Source: Macromonas bipunctata
Lineage (GTDB): Bacteria > Pseudomonadota > Gammaproteobacteria > Burkholderiales > Burkholderiaceae_C
DNA: 64,000 nucleotides
Reading direction: 5' to 3'
Assembly (NCBI RefSeq): GCF_002837135.1
Contig: NZ_NWBQ01000056.1
Coordinates: 1 to 64,000 of the forward strand
Shown here: positions 15,765 to 28,399 of the stretch, piece after piece
Numbering within the stretch: the stretch's first letter is position 1
Layout of the letters: every line of letters starts with the position of its first letter
Program-made: the position numbers and the translations under genes
Notes under the pieces: generated by a model
Told to the model about the DNA's origin: nothing
What the model saw: the letters and a program-made list of their open reading frames with translations, nothing else
Database searches by the model: none

Positions 15765-16802
15765 TCAGGCGGGTGGCTGCTGGTGCAGCCAGTCCAGCAC
15801 CCTCTCGGGCCAGGCCCAGATTTGCAACCGCCAGCGTGCCCGCCCATCCAGCGGCCCGGCAAAACCCACATGGCCACCCCAGGCGGGCTGCCACAGCGTC
15901 ACCGCCGCCGACACCTGCTGGCACGTGGGCAAACTGGCCGCCGGTACAAACGGGTCGTTGCGCGCATTGAGCAGCAACGCGGGCACCTGCACCGCCTGCA
16001 ACCCCGGCAGGGCCGAAGCGCGCTGCCAGTAGTCGTCCACGCCCGCAAAGCCGTGCAGCGGCGCGGTGAAGGCGTCATCAAAGGCGTACAGGGTGCGCGC
16101 ACGCAACGCCGCCTCCAGGTCGAACAAGCCCGGGTACTGCCGCCACTTGGCACGCGCCTTGGCACGCATGGTGTGCAGGAAGCGGCGCACGTACAGCCAG
16201 CGGTTCACACCCCGGTCCATGGCATGCCCGGCAGCGGCCACGTCCAGCGGTGCCGACACCGCCGCCACCGCCCGCACCACCTCCAGCGCGGCCTGGCCCG
16301 CCTCACCCGCCCAACGCAACAAGGCATTGCCACCCAGCGACACGCCCAGCGCGTACAGCGGGCGGCCAGGGTGCAGCTGCCGCACGCGGCGCAGCATCCA
16401 GTCGATCTCGGCAAAGTCGCCCGAATGGTAGGCGCGCGGGCCGTGGTTGATGGCGCCACCACAACCCCGGAAATGCGGCAGCACCAACGGCCAGCCGCGC
16501 TGCCGCGCCACATGGGCCAGTGCCTGCGCGTAGTGGCTCTGCGACGAGCCCTCCAGGCCATGGAACAGCACCAGGCACGGCGCCTCGGGGGTGGTGGGTG
16601 CCAGCAGGTGGTCCACCTCGACAAAATCGCCGTCGGGCGTGGCCCAGCGTTCCCGCTGCCAGCGCGGGGCCGCACCGGGGTAACGCTGCGCCCACAGCGC
16701 CGATGCCACCGTCTGCGCATGCCCGGCCCAACCGCTGCCGGAAGACGTAAAAAAACCGCCTTGCGGCGGTTCAAGCTCCGTGGGTGCCAAGGGCACGCTC
16801 AC
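15765..16802 (-). CDS. YheT-like alpha/beta hydrolase
   Basis: Alpha/beta hydrolase of 345 residues, related to E. coli YheT (UPF0017). It has the oxyanion motif [27 protein letters not shown], the nucleophile elbow [12 protein letters not shown], the acid in NARNDPFVP and the base in GGHVGF. Substrate unknown. The start is GTG 16802, in a GTGA overlap with the end of atpC. No later start exists before the conserved AGHAQT segment. Codons 11-18 are the intrinsic terminator of the atp operon (16749-16771), so expression would need read-through or an internal promoter. Confidence 0.85.
   Translation of the reverse strand: MSVPLAPTELEPPQGGFFTSSGSGWAGHAQTVASALWAQRYPGAAPRWQRERWATPDGDFVEVDHLLAPTTPEAPCLVLFHGLEGSSQSHYAQALAHVARQRGWPLVLPHFRGCGGAINHGPRAYHSGDFAEIDWMLRRVRQLHPGRPLYALGVSLGGNALLRWAGEAGQAALEVVRAVAAVSAPLDVAAAGHAMDRGVNRWLYVRRFLHTMRAKARAKWRQYPGLFDLEAALRARTLYAFDDAFTAPLHGFAGVDDYWQRASALPGLQAVQVPALLLNARNDPFVPAASLPTCQQVSAAVTLWQPAWGGHVGFAGPLDGRARWRLQIWAWPERVLDWLHQQPPA
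16749..16771 (-). terminator. Intrinsic terminator of the atp operon, inside the YheT-like gene
   Basis: On the minus strand AACCGCC (16771-16765) pairs with GGCGGTT (16760-16754), loop GCAA, followed by a run of seven T overlapping the stem end (16755-16749). It lies 28-50 bp after the atpC stop, within the first codons of the overlapping hydrolase gene. Confidence 0.85.
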
Positions 16803-17215
16803 TTGCGCTGGTTGAAACGGCGCGCGGCTGCCACTTGGGCCGCCATGATGGCCAGCGCCGACTGGGCCTTGGCCAAGTCGATGTCGCTCTTGGCGTTGCG
16901 CAGGGCCTCCTCGGCCGCCTTGCGGGCCTCGTTGGCACGGGCTTCGTCCAGATCGTGGCCACGGATGGCGGTGTCGCTCAGCACCGTGATCAGGTTGGGC
17001 TGCACTTCCAGAATGCCACCCACCACGAAAACGAACTCCTCGTCGCCATCGGCCTTCTCGATGCGCACCGCACCCGGACGGATACGGGTCAGCAGCGGGA
17101 TGTGGCCCGGCAGGATGCCCAGCTCACCGTTTTCACCGGGCAATGCCACGAACTTGGCCGGACCACTGAAGACAGACTCTTCGGCGCTGACCACTTCGAC
17201 TTGAATTGTGCTCAT
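16799..17215 (-). CDS. atpC: ATP synthase F1 epsilon subunit
   Basis: Epsilon subunit of the F1 rotor stalk, 138 residues. It starts [19 protein letters not shown], has [22 protein letters not shown] in the beta-barrel domain and an Ala-rich C-terminal helical hairpin ending [11 protein letters not shown] 17215 is used; the open frame extends 13 codons further but lacks family support. Last canonical gene of the atp operon; it overlaps the YheT-like gene by 4 bp. Confidence 0.96.
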   Translation of the reverse strand: MSTIQVEVVSAEESVFSGPAKFVALPGENGELGILPGHIPLLTRIRPGAVRIEKADGDEEFVFVVGGILEVQPNLITVLSDTAIRGHDLDEARANEARKAAEEALRNAKSDIDLAKAQSALAIMAAQVAAARRFNQRK

Positions 17216-17284
17216 CTCTACTCCTGGAACAAGTGGACCGAAGGCCAGCAGCACCGCACCCGCTCAGGGTGCGGCCAGCGGACA

Positions 17285-18712
<1,428 letters not shown>

Positions 18713-18734
18713 CTAGATTCTGTTGACTTCGACC

Positions 18735-19601
18735 TCAAACGGCCGCGGCGCCTGCCACAATTTCCGACAGTTCCTTGGTGATCGCGGCCTGGCGGGTCTT
18801 GTTGTAGACCAGCTTCAGTTCATTGATCACGCTACCGGCGTTGTCGGTCGCAGCCTTCATGGCCACCATGCGCGCCGATTGCTCCGACGCCATGTTCTCG
18901 GCCACCGCCTGGTACACCTGCGCTTCCACGTAGCGTTGCAGCAGATCGTCGATCACGGTCGCGGCGTCAGGCTCGTAGATGTAGTCCCATTCGTGGCTGC
19001 TGCCTTCGGCCTGCAGCGTCTCGGGGCTCAGGGGCAGCAGCTGCTGCACCACGGCTTCCTGCTTCATGGTGTTGATGAACTTGGTGTAGCAGATGTACAC
19101 CGCGCTCAGCTTGCCTTCGGTGTAGGCATCCAGCAGCACCTTGACCGGGCCGATCAGCTTTTCCAGGTGCGGCGTGTCGCCCAGGCCCGTCACCGTGGAC
19201 AGCACCTGCGCGCCGCTGCGGTTGAGAAAGCCCACACCCTTGTTGCCAATGGCCAGCGTCTGCACGCTGTGGCCCTTGGCCTGCAGCTCCTTGAGCTGCT
19301 GCGTGACGACGCGCAACACGTTGGTGTTGAGGCCGCCACACAAACCCTTGTCGGTGGTCACCACGATGAGGCCAGCGGTCTTGGCGTCGTTGGTTTCCAT
19401 GAACGGGTGGCTGTACTCCGAGTTGGCGCGGCTCAGGTTGGCTGCGATCTGGCGCACCTTCTCGCTGTAAGGCCGAGCCGCGCGCATCCGCTCCTGCGCC
19501 TTGCGCATTTTGGATGCGGCCACCATTTCCATGGCTTTGGTGATCTTCTTGGTGTTTTCCACCGACTTGATCTTGCCGCGTATTTCCTTGCCTGCTGCCA
19601 T
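18735..19601 (-). CDS. atpG: ATP synthase F1 gamma subunit
   Basis: Central rotor shaft, 288 residues. N-terminal coiled-coil helix [20 protein letters not shown] followed by [15 protein letters not shown], then [10 protein letters not shown] and a C-terminal helix ending [23 protein letters not shown], the typical gamma signature. Standard position between atpA and atpD. Confidence 0.98.
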   Translation of the reverse strand: MAAGKEIRGKIKSVENTKKITKAMEMVAASKMRKAQERMRAARPYSEKVRQIAANLSRANSEYSHPFMETNDAKTAGLIVVTTDKGLCGGLNTNVLRVVTQQLKELQAKGHSVQTLAIGNKGVGFLNRSGAQVLSTVTGLGDTPHLEKLIGPVKVLLDAYTEGKLSAVYICYTKFINTMKQEAVVQQLLPLSPETLQAEGSSHEWDYIYEPDAATVIDDLLQRYVEAQVYQAVAENMASEQSARMVAMKAATDNAGSVINELKLVYNKTRQAAITKELSEIVAGAAAV

Positions 19602-19629
19602 GAATGGCTCCTTAGCTCGTCTTCAGGAC

Positions 19630-21183
19630 TCAGGCGAAAGACTTCTTGAACGCCACAATGGCAGCGTTCAATTGGGCTTCGGCATCCTTGTCCATGGCCT
19701 TGTTCTGCTCCAGCTTGTTCAGCAGAGCGGCGTGGCTGGTTTTCAGGAACTGGTGCAGGCCGGATTCAAAGGCCAGCACCTTCTTGACATCGATGTCGTC
19801 CATGAAGCCCTTGTTCACGGCAAACAGCGTCGCACCCATCAGGCTGATCGACAGCGGTGCGTACTGGGCCTGCTTGAGCAGCTCGGTCACGCGGGCACCA
19901 CGGTCGAGCTGCTTGCGGGTGGCTTCGTCCAGATCGGAGGCGAACTGCGCGAACGCGGCCAGCTCACGGTACTGGGCCAAGTCGGTACGAATACCACCGG
20001 ACAGGTTCTTGACCAGCTTGGTCTGAGCGGCACCACCGACGCGCGACACCGAGATACCGGCGTTGATGGCGGGACGGATGCCGGCGTTGAACAGGCTGGT
20101 TTCGAGGAAGATCTGGCCGTCGGTGATCGAGATCACGTTGGTCGGCACGAAGGCGGACACGTCACCGGCTTGCGTTTCGATGATCGGCAGTGCGGTCAGC
20201 GAACCGGTCTTGCCCTTGACGGCGCCCTTGGTGAAAGCTTCGACGTAGTCGGCGTTGACGCGAGCGGCACGCTCCAGCAGACGGCTGTGCAGGTAGAACA
20301 CGTCGCCCGGGTAGGCTTCGCGGCCCGGCGGACGGCGCAGCAGCAGCGAGACCTGACGGTAGGCCACGGCCTGCTTGGACAGGTCGTCGTACACGATCAG
20401 CGCGTCTTCGCCGCGGTCGCGGAAGTACTCGCCCATGGTGCAGCCGGCGTAGGCCGACAGGTACTGCATGGCAGCGGACTCGGAAGCCGAAGCGGCGACG
20501 ACGATGGTGTATTCCATCGCGCCGGCTTGTTCCAGCGCGCGCACCACGTTCTTGATCGAGGACGCCTTCTGGCCGATCGCGACGTAGATACAGGTAACGC
20601 CCTGGCCCTTCTGGTTGATGATGGCGTCGATCGCGACGGCGGTCTTGCCGGTCTGGCGGTCGCCAATGATCAGTTCGCGCTGGCCACGGCCCACGGGCAC
20701 CATCGAGTCGATGGACTTGAGGCCGGTCTGCAGCGGCTGGTCCACGGATTGACGTGCAATCACGCCCGGGGCCACTTTTTCAATCACGTCGGTCATCTTG
20801 GCGTTGACCGGGCCCTTGCCGTCGATCGGGGCGCCCAGCGCGTTGACCACGCGGCCCACCAGCTCGGGGCCGACCGGCACTTCCAGGATGCGGCCCGTGC
20901 ACTTGACGGTGTCGCCTTCGGAGATGTGCTCGTATTCACCCAGGATCACGGCGCCCACCGAGTCGCGCTCCAGGTTCAGCGCCAGACCGAAAGTCTGTGC
21001 ACCGTCCTTGGTGGCCGGGAATTCCAGCATCTCGCCTTGCATCACGTCCGACAGGCCGTGCACGCGCACGATACCGTCGGTCACGGACACCACGGTGCCC
21101 TGGTTGCGAATGTCGGCACTGGCGGACAGACCTTCGATGCGGCTCTTGATCAGTTCAGAAATTTCTGCGGGATTGAGTTGCAT
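19630..21183 (-). CDS. atpA: ATP synthase F1 alpha subunit
   Basis: Non-catalytic nucleotide-binding subunit of F1, 517 residues. It starts [19 protein letters not shown], has P-loop [11 protein letters not shown] near residue 169 and the signature [14 protein letters not shown] near residue 365. Ordinary length and gene order. Confidence 0.98.
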   Translation of the reverse strand: MQLNPAEISELIKSRIEGLSASADIRNQGTVVSVTDGIVRVHGLSDVMQGEMLEFPATKDGAQTFGLALNLERDSVGAVILGEYEHISEGDTVKCTGRILEVPVGPELVGRVVNALGAPIDGKGPVNAKMTDVIEKVAPGVIARQSVDQPLQTGLKSIDSMVPVGRGQRELIIGDRQTGKTAVAIDAIINQKGQGVTCIYVAIGQKASSIKNVVRALEQAGAMEYTIVVAASASESAAMQYLSAYAGCTMGEYFRDRGEDALIVYDDLSKQAVAYRQVSLLLRRPPGREAYPGDVFYLHSRLLERAARVNADYVEAFTKGAVKGKTGSLTALPIIETQAGDVSAFVPTNVISITDGQIFLETSLFNAGIRPAINAGISVSRVGGAAQTKLVKNLSGGIRTDLAQYRELAAFAQFASDLDEATRKQLDRGARVTELLKQAQYAPLSISLMGATLFAVNKGFMDDIDVKKVLAFESGLHQFLKTSHAALLNKLEQNKAMDKDAEAQLNAAIVAFKKSFA

Positions 21184-21225
21184 GACTCTTTCCTATCCTT
21201 ATAAACGTCGGGTTACCCGGCACCG

Positions 21226-21756
21226 TCAGGCGGTGAGGGCCGCTTTCATTTTTTCCAGTCGTGCCTTGACGGAAGTGTCGAGCACCTCGTCACCCACCAC
21301 CACACGCACACCGCCAATCAACTCAGGGTCGAGTTGCACATCCAGGTGCAACTTGCGGGCAAAGCGCTTTTCCAGTTGCGCGGCCAAGTCGGCCAGCGCG
21401 GCAGACTCGATGGGGAAGGCACTGAAGACCGTGGCATCGGCGGAACCACCCTGGGCGTTTTTCAACGCGCGGAACTGGCCGGCAATTTCGGGCAAGGCCA
21501 CCAGACGACCGTTTTCCAGCACGGCCTGCAGGAAGTTCTTTCCTGCGTCCCCGAGCGGGGTTTTCACCACGCTCACGATCACGTCCAGCACCTGCTGATG
21601 CGACACCTTGGGGTTGTCGGCAAACTGCTGCAGTTGCGCATTGGCAGCGACAGCCGCCAGCTCATCGAGCCATGCGGCCGTGCCGGCCAAATCGGAAACC
21701 TGCGCTTTGAACAGCGCTTCGGCGTAGGGTCGGGCTATGGTTGCAAGTTCTGCCAT
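21226..21756 (-). CDS. atpH: ATP synthase F1 delta subunit
   Basis: Stator subunit linking F1 to the b dimer, 176 residues. It begins [20 protein letters not shown] and ends with [27 protein letters not shown], the delta (OSCP) signature. 42 bp upstream of atpA. Confidence 0.96.
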   Translation of the reverse strand: MAELATIARPYAEALFKAQVSDLAGTAAWLDELAAVAANAQLQQFADNPKVSHQQVLDVIVSVVKTPLGDAGKNFLQAVLENGRLVALPEIAGQFRALKNAQGGSADATVFSAFPIESAALADLAAQLEKRFARKLHLDVQLDPELIGGVRVVVGDEVLDTSVKARLEKMKAALTA

Positions 21757-21778
21757 GGTCTTCTTTGCCTTGAGCTGT

Positions 21779-22249
21779 TTACAGCTCGGTCTTCAGACGA
21801 TTCAACAAATCCGCGTGGACACTGGCGTTGACTTCCTTGCGGAGAATCTGCTCAGCGCCCTTCACGGCCAGTGCCGCCACTTGCTCGCGCAAGGCTTCAC
21901 GGGCCTGGACGGTTTGCTGCTCGGCCTCGGCCTTGGCGGCGACGAGAATCTTGTTGCCTTCCTCGGTCGCGCGGGCCTTGGCCTCGTCAATGATGCTCTG
22001 GGCACGGCGCTCGGCGTCGGCCAGACGTGCAGCGGTCTCGTTGCGGGTAGAGGCCAGCTCAGCTTCCACACGCTTGTTGGCGGAGGAAAGTTCAGCCTTG
22101 GCCCGATCGGCGGCGGCCAGGCCGTCGGCGATCTTCTGGGCCCGCTCATCCAGCGCCTTTGTGATCGGGGGCCACACGAATTTCATCGTGAACCACACCA
22201 GGATCGCAAAAACGACCGCCTGCAGGAACAGGGTTGCGTTAATGTTCAC
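21779..22249 (-). CDS. atpF: ATP synthase F0 b subunit
   Basis: Peripheral stalk subunit, 156 residues: one N-terminal membrane helix ([26 protein letters not shown]) followed by a long charged coiled coil rich in Ala, Glu and Arg. Length and gene position match b subunits. Confidence 0.97.
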   Translation of the reverse strand: MNINATLFLQAVVFAILVWFTMKFVWPPITKALDERAQKIADGLAAADRAKAELSSANKRVEAELASTRNETAARLADAERRAQSIIDEAKARATEEGNKILVAAKAEAEQQTVQAREALREQVAALAVKGAEQILRKEVNASVHADLLNRLKTEL

Positions 22250-22285
22250 GGTTCATTCCTTTCGGTCGTGAAAGGGATCCGGGAA

Positions 22286-22543
<258 letters not shown>

Positions 22544-22588
22544 TTAAGAAATGGATGGAAAGAAAAAAACAAACGAACGAGGGGAAGG

Positions 22589-23482
22589 TCAGTGAGCTTC
22601 GTGGGCCTGCCCCACGTAGATCAACGTCAACATCATGAAGATGAAGGCTTGCAGCGTAATCACCAGGATGTGGAAGATGCTCCACACGGTACCAGCAATC
22701 ACATGCCCGATACCCAGCCAGAACATCCCGTCAGCGGGGTTGAACTGCCAGGCCCACACACCGCCCATCAGGGCGATCAGCATGAAGACCAGTTCGCCAG
22801 CAAACATGTTGCCGAACAGTCGCATGCCGTGGGAAACGGTTTTCGCGATGAATTCAATCATCTGCATCAGGAAGTTGATCGGGTACAGCAGCGGGTTGTC
22901 GCCAAACGGTGCTGCCACCAGCTCGTGCGCCCAGCCGCCCAGGCCCTTGATCTTGATGTTGTAGAACAGGCACACCAGCAGCACGCTGGTGGACAGCCCC
23001 AGGGTGGTGGACAGGTCGGCCGTCGGCACCACGCGCATGTAATCCTTGAAGCCCATGGCCGGGCCGGCGGTGTGCCACCACTGGGGCAGCGCGTCCACTG
23101 GCAGCATGTCCATCGCGTTCATCAGGAAGATCCAGACAAAGACGGTCAGGGCCAGCGGCGACACCAGCTTGCGGCTGGTCGGGCTCTTGATCAGGCCCTT
23201 GGCCTGGTTTTCCACCATTTCGGACATGATCTCGACCGCCGCCTGGAAGCGACCCGGCACGCCGGAGGTGGCCTTGCGTGCGCCCAGCCACAGCAGGAAG
23301 CAGCCAATCACGCCCAGGATGACGGAGTAGGCCACCGAGTCCAGATTGAAGACACTGAAGTCCACAATGCTGGTTTGCTTGACGCTGGCAAAGTTGAAAT
23401 CCTTTTGCAGGTGTTGCAAGTGGTGCTGGATGTATTCCCCAGCATTCGGACCGTGTGTACCAGCGTTTTCAGCAGCAGACAT
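22589..23482 (-). CDS. atpB: ATP synthase F0 a subunit
   Basis: Membrane half-channel subunit, 297 residues, with multiple helices. The essential Arg region reads SHGMRLFGNMFAGELVFMLIALMGG and the last helix AFIFMMLTLIYVGQA. An N-terminal soluble extension of about 40 residues precedes the first helix, common in Comamonadaceae. Confidence 0.97.
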   Translation of the reverse strand: MSAAENAGTHGPNAGEYIQHHLQHLQKDFNFASVKQTSIVDFSVFNLDSVAYSVILGVIGCFLLWLGARKATSGVPGRFQAAVEIMSEMVENQAKGLIKSPTSRKLVSPLALTVFVWIFLMNAMDMLPVDALPQWWHTAGPAMGFKDYMRVVPTADLSTTLGLSTSVLLVCLFYNIKIKGLGGWAHELVAAPFGDNPLLYPINFLMQMIEFIAKTVSHGMRLFGNMFAGELVFMLIALMGGVWAWQFNPADGMFWLGIGHVIAGTVWSIFHILVITLQAFIFMMLTLIYVGQAHEAH

Positions 23483-23505
23483 ATGTCACCAATTTTTCCA
23501 TTGAC

Positions 23506-24003
23506 TTATTTGACCAACTTGGAGCGCACCGAACGGGCCAGGGCCAGCCAGTACGCCTTCATCGTCACCACAAAACCTGCCAGCAAAGCCAGCCAGTCCA
23601 ACTGCGGCACCACCTTGGGCGCCGCAAACAACAAAGCGATCGTCAGGGCCACCTTGGCCAACTCCCAGAACAGGAGGCTGGCCATGGCCGAACCCGAGTG
23701 CTGCAGGCGCGTGCTGCGCAACATGCCGCGCACCCACAACACCGAAGGCAGCACCACCGCCAGCGCACCGTAGGCCGCGGACTGGGCCGCGTTGGTGCGA
23801 CCCGTGAACCACCATGCCAACAGCACCACCAGCGCCCCCACCAGCAGCTGCAGCCCCACCACGCGCCAGGGCGAGGTGCTGGTCTGGCGCTGACGCCAGG
23901 CCTGGGCTTCTTCGGGCGTCAGGGGCTTGAAATCGGACGCTTCGTCTTTATCTGGGTCACATGCAGCAGGATCTGCTGTGTGAGCGGATGTGATTTTCTG
24001 CAT
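23506..24003 (-). CDS. atpI: ATP synthase I-like protein
   Basis: First gene of the atp operon, 165 residues. About 45 hydrophilic residues lead into four hydrophobic segments, including WRVVGLQLLVGALVVLLAWW and LLFWELAKVALTIALLFAA, the AtpI pattern. The family helps assemble the c-ring or transport ions and is not a structural subunit. 23 bp before atpB. Confidence 0.85.
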   Translation of the reverse strand: MQKITSAHTADPAACDPDKDEASDFKPLTPEEAQAWRQRQTSTSPWRVVGLQLLVGALVVLLAWWFTGRTNAAQSAAYGALAVVLPSVLWVRGMLRSTRLQHSGSAMASLLFWELAKVALTIALLFAAPKVVPQLDWLALLAGFVVTMKAYWLALARSVRSKLVK

Positions 24004-24050
24004 GACAAATTACACCCTGTTTACAACCGATCGCTACTGCAAAGTCCTCA

Positions 24051-24079
24051 ATTATACGTAGAAACCCTGTTTGGCCCAG
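24051..24079 (-). promoter_or_regulatory. Candidate promoter of the atp operon
   Basis: On the minus strand a perfect TATAAT (24056-24051) lies 48 bp upstream of the atpI ATG. The matching -35 region (about 24079-24073, CTGGGCC) is weak. It is the best promoter candidate in this gap. Confidence 0.5.
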
Positions 24080-24214
24080 CTTTTGGGCGAAACAGGTGTG
24101 TTGGTGCGTGCGTCCGACACCACATTTCGGTGCGGGCGCGGGCACAATAGCCGCTGCGGCGCCCTCTGTGCAGGCCGCCCAACCTCCCCCCTTCACCGCC
24201 TTTGCTGCCTGACC

Positions 24215-24523
24215 ATGAGCGCCTCTGTTGTTCCCCCTTCTTCTGTTGCTGCGGCCCCCAACCTGGACGCGCTGATCGACTACCCGTGCCTGTTCCCGAT
24301 CAAGGTGATGGGGGCCAATGTGGACGGTTTTGTGGACACCATGGTGGCGGTGGCGCGCCAGTTTGACCCGAGCTTTGAGGCCGACACCCGCATCGAGCTG
24401 CGCCAGAGCAAGGGCGGCAACTACCTGGGCATCACGCTGACCGTGATGGCCACTGATCGCGAACAATTGGACAATTTGTACCGCGCGCTGTCGGGGCACC
24501 CGATGGTGAAGGTCGCGCTGTGA
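24215..24523 (+). CDS. ybeD: YbeD/DUF493 family protein
   Basis: Small cytosolic protein of 102 residues. [31 protein letters not shown] and [40 protein letters not shown] match the DUF493 fold, an ACT-like alpha/beta domain proposed to be regulatory. ATG 24215 removes a non-conserved upstream extension. It overlaps lipB by 4 bp (GTGA), the common ybeD-lipB arrangement. Confidence 0.92.
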   Translation: MSASVVPPSSVAAAPNLDALIDYPCLFPIKVMGANVDGFVDTMVAVARQFDPSFEADTRIELRQSKGGNYLGITLTVMATDREQLDNLYRALSGHPMVKVAL

Positions 24524-25203
24524 GCACTGGCGGCTGGGACGTGCGCCAGCTGGGCCAGGTGGATTACGCCACGACCTACGCGGCCATGCAAGCCTTCACC
24601 GCCGAACGTAGCCCCGACACGCCCGATGCGCTGTGGCTGTGTGAGCACGATCCGGTCTATACGCAAGGGCTGGCGGGGCTGGCAGCACACGTGCTCCAGC
24701 CAGGCGATATTCCGGTGGTGCAAAGCAACCGGGGCGGCCAAGTCACCTACCACGGCCCCGGTCAGGTGGTGGCGTACCCGCTGGTGGATTTGAAGCGCGC
24801 CGGTTATTACGTCAAGGAATATGTGTACCGGCTGGAAGAAGCGGTGCTGCGCACGCTGCGCATTTTCGGTATCACCGGGCACCGCGTGGCGGGTGCTCCG
24901 GGCATTTACGTGCGGCTGGCCGACCCATTTGACCACAGCGCCTTGCGCGATGTGGCCCCCGGCGACGACCCGTTCCGTGGCCTGGGCAAGATCAGCGCGC
25001 TGGGCATCAAGGTCAGCCGCCACTGCACCTACCACGGTCTGGCCCTGAACGTGGCGATGGACTTGACACCCTTTGCGCGTATCAACCCCTGTGGCTACGC
25101 CGGACTGCAAACGGTGGATCTTTCTACAATGGGCGTATCGACCGACACCGCCACCGTGACCGAGGTGCTGGGCCAGCAACTGCTGGCCTTGTTGACCCCT
25201 TGA
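24520..25203 (+). CDS. lipB: Octanoyl-[ACP]:protein octanoyltransferase
   Basis: Transfers octanoate from ACP to lipoyl domains, the first step of lipoate synthesis. The 227-residue protein has [20 protein letters not shown], the catalytic Lys in [11 protein letters not shown] and the catalytic Cys in [10 protein letters not shown]. It starts with GTG 24520 in the overlap with ybeD, and lipA follows after 52 bp. Confidence 0.97.
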   Translation: MSTGGWDVRQLGQVDYATTYAAMQAFTAERSPDTPDALWLCEHDPVYTQGLAGLAAHVLQPGDIPVVQSNRGGQVTYHGPGQVVAYPLVDLKRAGYYVKEYVYRLEEAVLRTLRIFGITGHRVAGAPGIYVRLADPFDHSALRDVAPGDDPFRGLGKISALGIKVSRHCTYHGLALNVAMDLTPFARINPCGYAGLQTVDLSTMGVSTDTATVTEVLGQQLLALLTP

Positions 25204-25255
25204 GGCCCTCATCGGCCCAGGCCGAACCGCCCCACTGTATTTTGCATACCACCAG

Positions 25256-26236
25256 ATGAACACTTCCGACGTAGTGCGCCACGCCGCCGACGCTGAGAAC
25301 TACAACCCCAGCGCCAAGCAAAAAAGCCAGGCCAAGACCGCACGCATTCCCATCAAGATCGTACCGGCAGAAACGCTGAAAAAGCCGGACTGGATTCGCG
25401 TCAAGGCGGGCTCACCCACCACGCGCTTTTACGAAATCAAGGACACACTGCGCGCCAACAAGCTGGTGACGGTGTGCGAGGAAGCCAGCTGCCCCAACAT
25501 TGGGGAATGTTTTGGCAAGGGCACCGCCACTTTCATGATCATGGGCGACAAGTGCACACGCCGCTGCCCGTTCTGCGACGTGGGCCACGGCCGCCCCGAC
25601 CCGCTGGACGCCAACGAACCGGACAACCTGGCCAAGACGATTGCCGAGCTCAGGCTCAAGTACGTGGTGATCACCAGTGTGGACCGCGACGACTTGCGCG
25701 ACGGGGGTGCCGCGCATTACGTGAGCTGCATCCAGAAGACGCGCGCGCTGTCGCCCCAGACCCAGATCGAGGTGCTGGTGCCCGATTTCCGGGGCCGTCT
25801 GGACAAGGCGCTCGACGTGCTGGCCGACGGCCTGCCGGATGTGATGAACCACAACATGGAAACGGTGCCGCGCCTGTACAAGGAAGCGCGCCCGGGCGCG
25901 GACTACGCGCACTCGCTCAAGCTGCTCCAAGATTTCAAGGCCCGCTTCCCCGGCATTCCGACCAAGAGCGGCCTGATGGTGGGCCTGGGCGAGACGGACG
26001 AGGAAATCCTGGACGTGATGCGCGACATGCGCGCCCACGGCATCGAGATGCTGACCATCGGCCAATACCTGGCCCCCAGCGGGCACCACCTGCCGGTGCG
26101 CCGCTACGTGCATCCGGACATTTTCAAAATGTTCGAGGCCAAAGCCTATGAGATGGGCTTTACCCACGCCGCCGTGGGCGCGATGGTGCGCTCCAGCTAC
26201 CACGCCGACCAGCAGGCCCACGCTGCCGGGGTGTGA
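25256..26236 (+). CDS. lipA: Lipoyl synthase (radical SAM)
   Basis: Inserts two sulfurs into the octanoyl chain to form lipoyl. The 326-residue protein carries both iron-sulfur sites: [12 protein letters not shown] (auxiliary cluster, CX4CX5C) and CTRRCPFC (radical SAM CX3CX2C). It ends with RSSYHADQQ, providing the conserved Arg-Ser-Ser near the C-terminus. The stop overlaps the following murU start by 1 bp (TGATG). Confidence 0.98.
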   Translation: MNTSDVVRHAADAENYNPSAKQKSQAKTARIPIKIVPAETLKKPDWIRVKAGSPTTRFYEIKDTLRANKLVTVCEEASCPNIGECFGKGTATFMIMGDKCTRRCPFCDVGHGRPDPLDANEPDNLAKTIAELRLKYVVITSVDRDDLRDGGAAHYVSCIQKTRALSPQTQIEVLVPDFRGRLDKALDVLADGLPDVMNHNMETVPRLYKEARPGADYAHSLKLLQDFKARFPGIPTKSGLMVGLGETDEEILDVMRDMRAHGIEMLTIGQYLAPSGHHLPVRRYVHPDIFKMFEAKAYEMGFTHAAVGAMVRSSYHADQQAHAAGV

Positions 26237-26973
26237 TGCCACCGCGCGCACAAGCCATGGTGCTGGCCGCCGGACGCGGTGAGCGCATGCGCCCACTGAC
26301 CGACCACCAGCCCAAACCGATGCTGGCGGTACAAGGCCAGCCTTTGCTGGAATGGCATTTGCAGGCGCTGGCGCGCGGCGGTGTGCGCGCTGTGCTGATC
26401 AACACCGGCTGGCTGGGCGAGCACATTCCGGCCCGTTGGGGCCAGCAAGCGGCGGGCTTGGCGCTGCATTACTCGATGGAAGTGCAGGACTTTGGCCACG
26501 CGCTGGAAACCGCTGGCGGCATCGCGCGCGCCTTGCCACAACTCGATGAGGTGTTCTGGTTGCTGGCGGGCGATGTGTTTGTGCCCGACTTTGTGTTCAG
26601 CCCAGAAGCGGTGCAACGTTTTGCCGCCAGCAGCGCAATGGCGCATGTGTGGCTGGTGCCGAACCCGGAACACCACCCGCACGGCGACTTTGGTCTCAGC
26701 CCTGAAGGACTGGCCCTGAACCTGCCCCCTGAACACGCCGAACCGTGTTACACCTACAGCACCATCGGCCTGTACAAGCGCGCTTTTTTTGCGCCGCCGC
26801 TGTGCGACATCGCCCTGGGCAACCCGCACGGCGTGGCCGCACCGCTGGGGCCGTTGTTGCGCCGTGGCATGGACGCGGGTTGCGTCAGTGCCGAGCTGTA
26901 CCAGGGCCACTGGACCGACGTGGGCACGCCACAACGGTTGGCCGCCTTGAACGCGGGCCACATCTCCATCTGA
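26236..26973 (+). CDS. murU: Nucleotidyltransferase, probable N-acetylmuramate-1-phosphate uridylyltransferase
   Basis: Sugar-nucleotide pyrophosphorylase of 245 residues. It starts PPRAQAMVLAAGRGERMRPLTDHQPKPMLAV, the NTP-binding GxGxRxxP-TxxxPK signature, followed by PLLEWHLQAL and LAGDVF with the metal Asp. It closely resembles Pseudomonas MurU of the peptidoglycan recycling pathway; another sugar-1-phosphate substrate is possible. ATG 26236 is preferred over GTG 26233. No amgK kinase is adjacent. Confidence 0.8.
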   Translation: MPPRAQAMVLAAGRGERMRPLTDHQPKPMLAVQGQPLLEWHLQALARGGVRAVLINTGWLGEHIPARWGQQAAGLALHYSMEVQDFGHALETAGGIARALPQLDEVFWLLAGDVFVPDFVFSPEAVQRFAASSAMAHVWLVPNPEHHPHGDFGLSPEGLALNLPPEHAEPCYTYSTIGLYKRAFFAPPLCDIALGNPHGVAAPLGPLLRRGMDAGCVSAELYQGHWTDVGTPQRLAALNAGHISI

Positions 26974-26999
26974 TTTTTGCCGTTGTGAGGCCACCCAAC

Positions 27000-28397
27000 A
27001 TGAGCGCCATCCCGCACCAAGCCATTTACGCCGACCGCCGTGCCCGACTGGCCGCCCAACTGGGTGATGGGGGGGTGGCCATCATCCCCACCGCACCAGA
27101 ACGCCAACGCAACCGCGACAGTGAATACCTGTTCCGCTTTGACAGCTACTTCTACTACCTGACCGGGTTTACTGAACCCCGGGCCTGGCTGGTCATTACC
27201 GCCGAAGGGCATACCACCCTGTTCTGCCAACCCAAGGATCTGGAACGTGAGATCTGGGACGGCATCCGGCTGGGGCCGCAGGCCGCGCCCGCAGCGCTGG
27301 GGGTGGACGAGGCGTGGTCGGTACACGAACTGGACACCCGCCTGCCACAGTTGCTGGAAAACCGCAACACGGTCTGGTACCCGTTTGCCGTCCACGCCGG
27401 ACTGGAAACACGGATCGACGGCTGGCTGCAACAAGTGCGCGCCCGTGTACGCCAAGGTGCGACCTGCCCCGACACGCAACGCGACGTGTGCGTGTTGCTG
27501 GACGAAATGCGTTTGTTCAAGGACACACATGAGATCGGCGTGATGCGGCGTGCCGCCGACATCAGCGCACAGGCGCACATCCGGGCCATGCAACGCTGCG
27601 CGCGCATGCTACGTGGCGGGCAAGAGGTGCGCGAGTACCACCTGGATGCCGAGTTGTTGCACGAATTCCGCCAACACGGCTCGCAGTACCCCGCCTACGG
27701 CAGCATTGTGGCCGCCGGGGCCAACGCCTGCGTGCTGCACTACCGGGCCGACAACGCGCCGGTGCGCGATGGGGAACTGGTGCTGATCGATGCCGGTTGC
27801 GAACTGGACGGTTACGCATCCGACATCACACGCACCTTTCCGGCCAACGGGCGCTTCAGCGGGCCACAGCGCGCGCTGTACGATTTGGTGCTAGCGGCGC
27901 AAGAAGCCGCGATTGCCGCAACGAAACCGGGCAACCGCTTTACCGACCCGCACGATGCCACGGTGCGCGTGTTGGCCCAAGGCATGCTGGACTTGGGGCT
28001 GCTGAACAAAAACGACGTGGGCCACCTGGACGACGTGATCGAACAACGCCACTACTTCCGCCACTACATGCACCGCACCGGCCACTGGCTGGGGCTGGAC
28101 GTACACGATGTGGGCAGCTACGTCGAACCAGGCGAACCGGGCCGCCCCACCGGGCGCAACGACCCCGTGACGGGCCAGCCGGTGCGCGAACGCCCGAGCC
28201 GCATCCTGCGCCCCGGCATGGCGCTGACCATCGAGCCGGGCCTGTACATCAGCCCAGCTGCCGGGGTGCCCAAGGAGTTTTGGAACATCGGTATCCGCAT
28301 CGAGGACGATGCCATCGTCACCGACACGGGCTGCGAGTTGATCACACGCGGCGTGCCGGTAGACGGCGATGAGATCGAGGCGCTGATGCGTGGCTGA
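27000..28397 (+). CDS. pepP: Xaa-Pro aminopeptidase (aminopeptidase P)
   Basis: Metallopeptidase removing N-terminal residues before proline, 465 residues. The N-terminal AMP domain contains RDSEYLFRFDSYFYYLTGF. The pita-bread catalytic domain has the dinuclear metal ligands in LIDAGCELDGYASDITRTFPANG, the His in HYMHRTGHWLGLDVHDVG and Glu residues in LTIEPGLYI and RIEDD. ATG 27000 follows GTGAGG and gives the standard start. It converges with the M20 pseudogene, leaving 2 bp. Confidence 0.95.
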   Translation: MSAIPHQAIYADRRARLAAQLGDGGVAIIPTAPERQRNRDSEYLFRFDSYFYYLTGFTEPRAWLVITAEGHTTLFCQPKDLEREIWDGIRLGPQAAPAALGVDEAWSVHELDTRLPQLLENRNTVWYPFAVHAGLETRIDGWLQQVRARVRQGATCPDTQRDVCVLLDEMRLFKDTHEIGVMRRAADISAQAHIRAMQRCARMLRGGQEVREYHLDAELLHEFRQHGSQYPAYGSIVAAGANACVLHYRADNAPVRDGELVLIDAGCELDGYASDITRTFPANGRFSGPQRALYDLVLAAQEAAIAATKPGNRFTDPHDATVRVLAQGMLDLGLLNKNDVGHLDDVIEQRHYFRHYMHRTGHWLGLDVHDVGSYVEPGEPGRPTGRNDPVTGQPVRERPSRILRPGMALTIEPGLYISPAAGVPKEFWNIGIRIEDDAIVTDTGCELITRGVPVDGDEIEALMRG

Positions 28398-28399
28398 CG

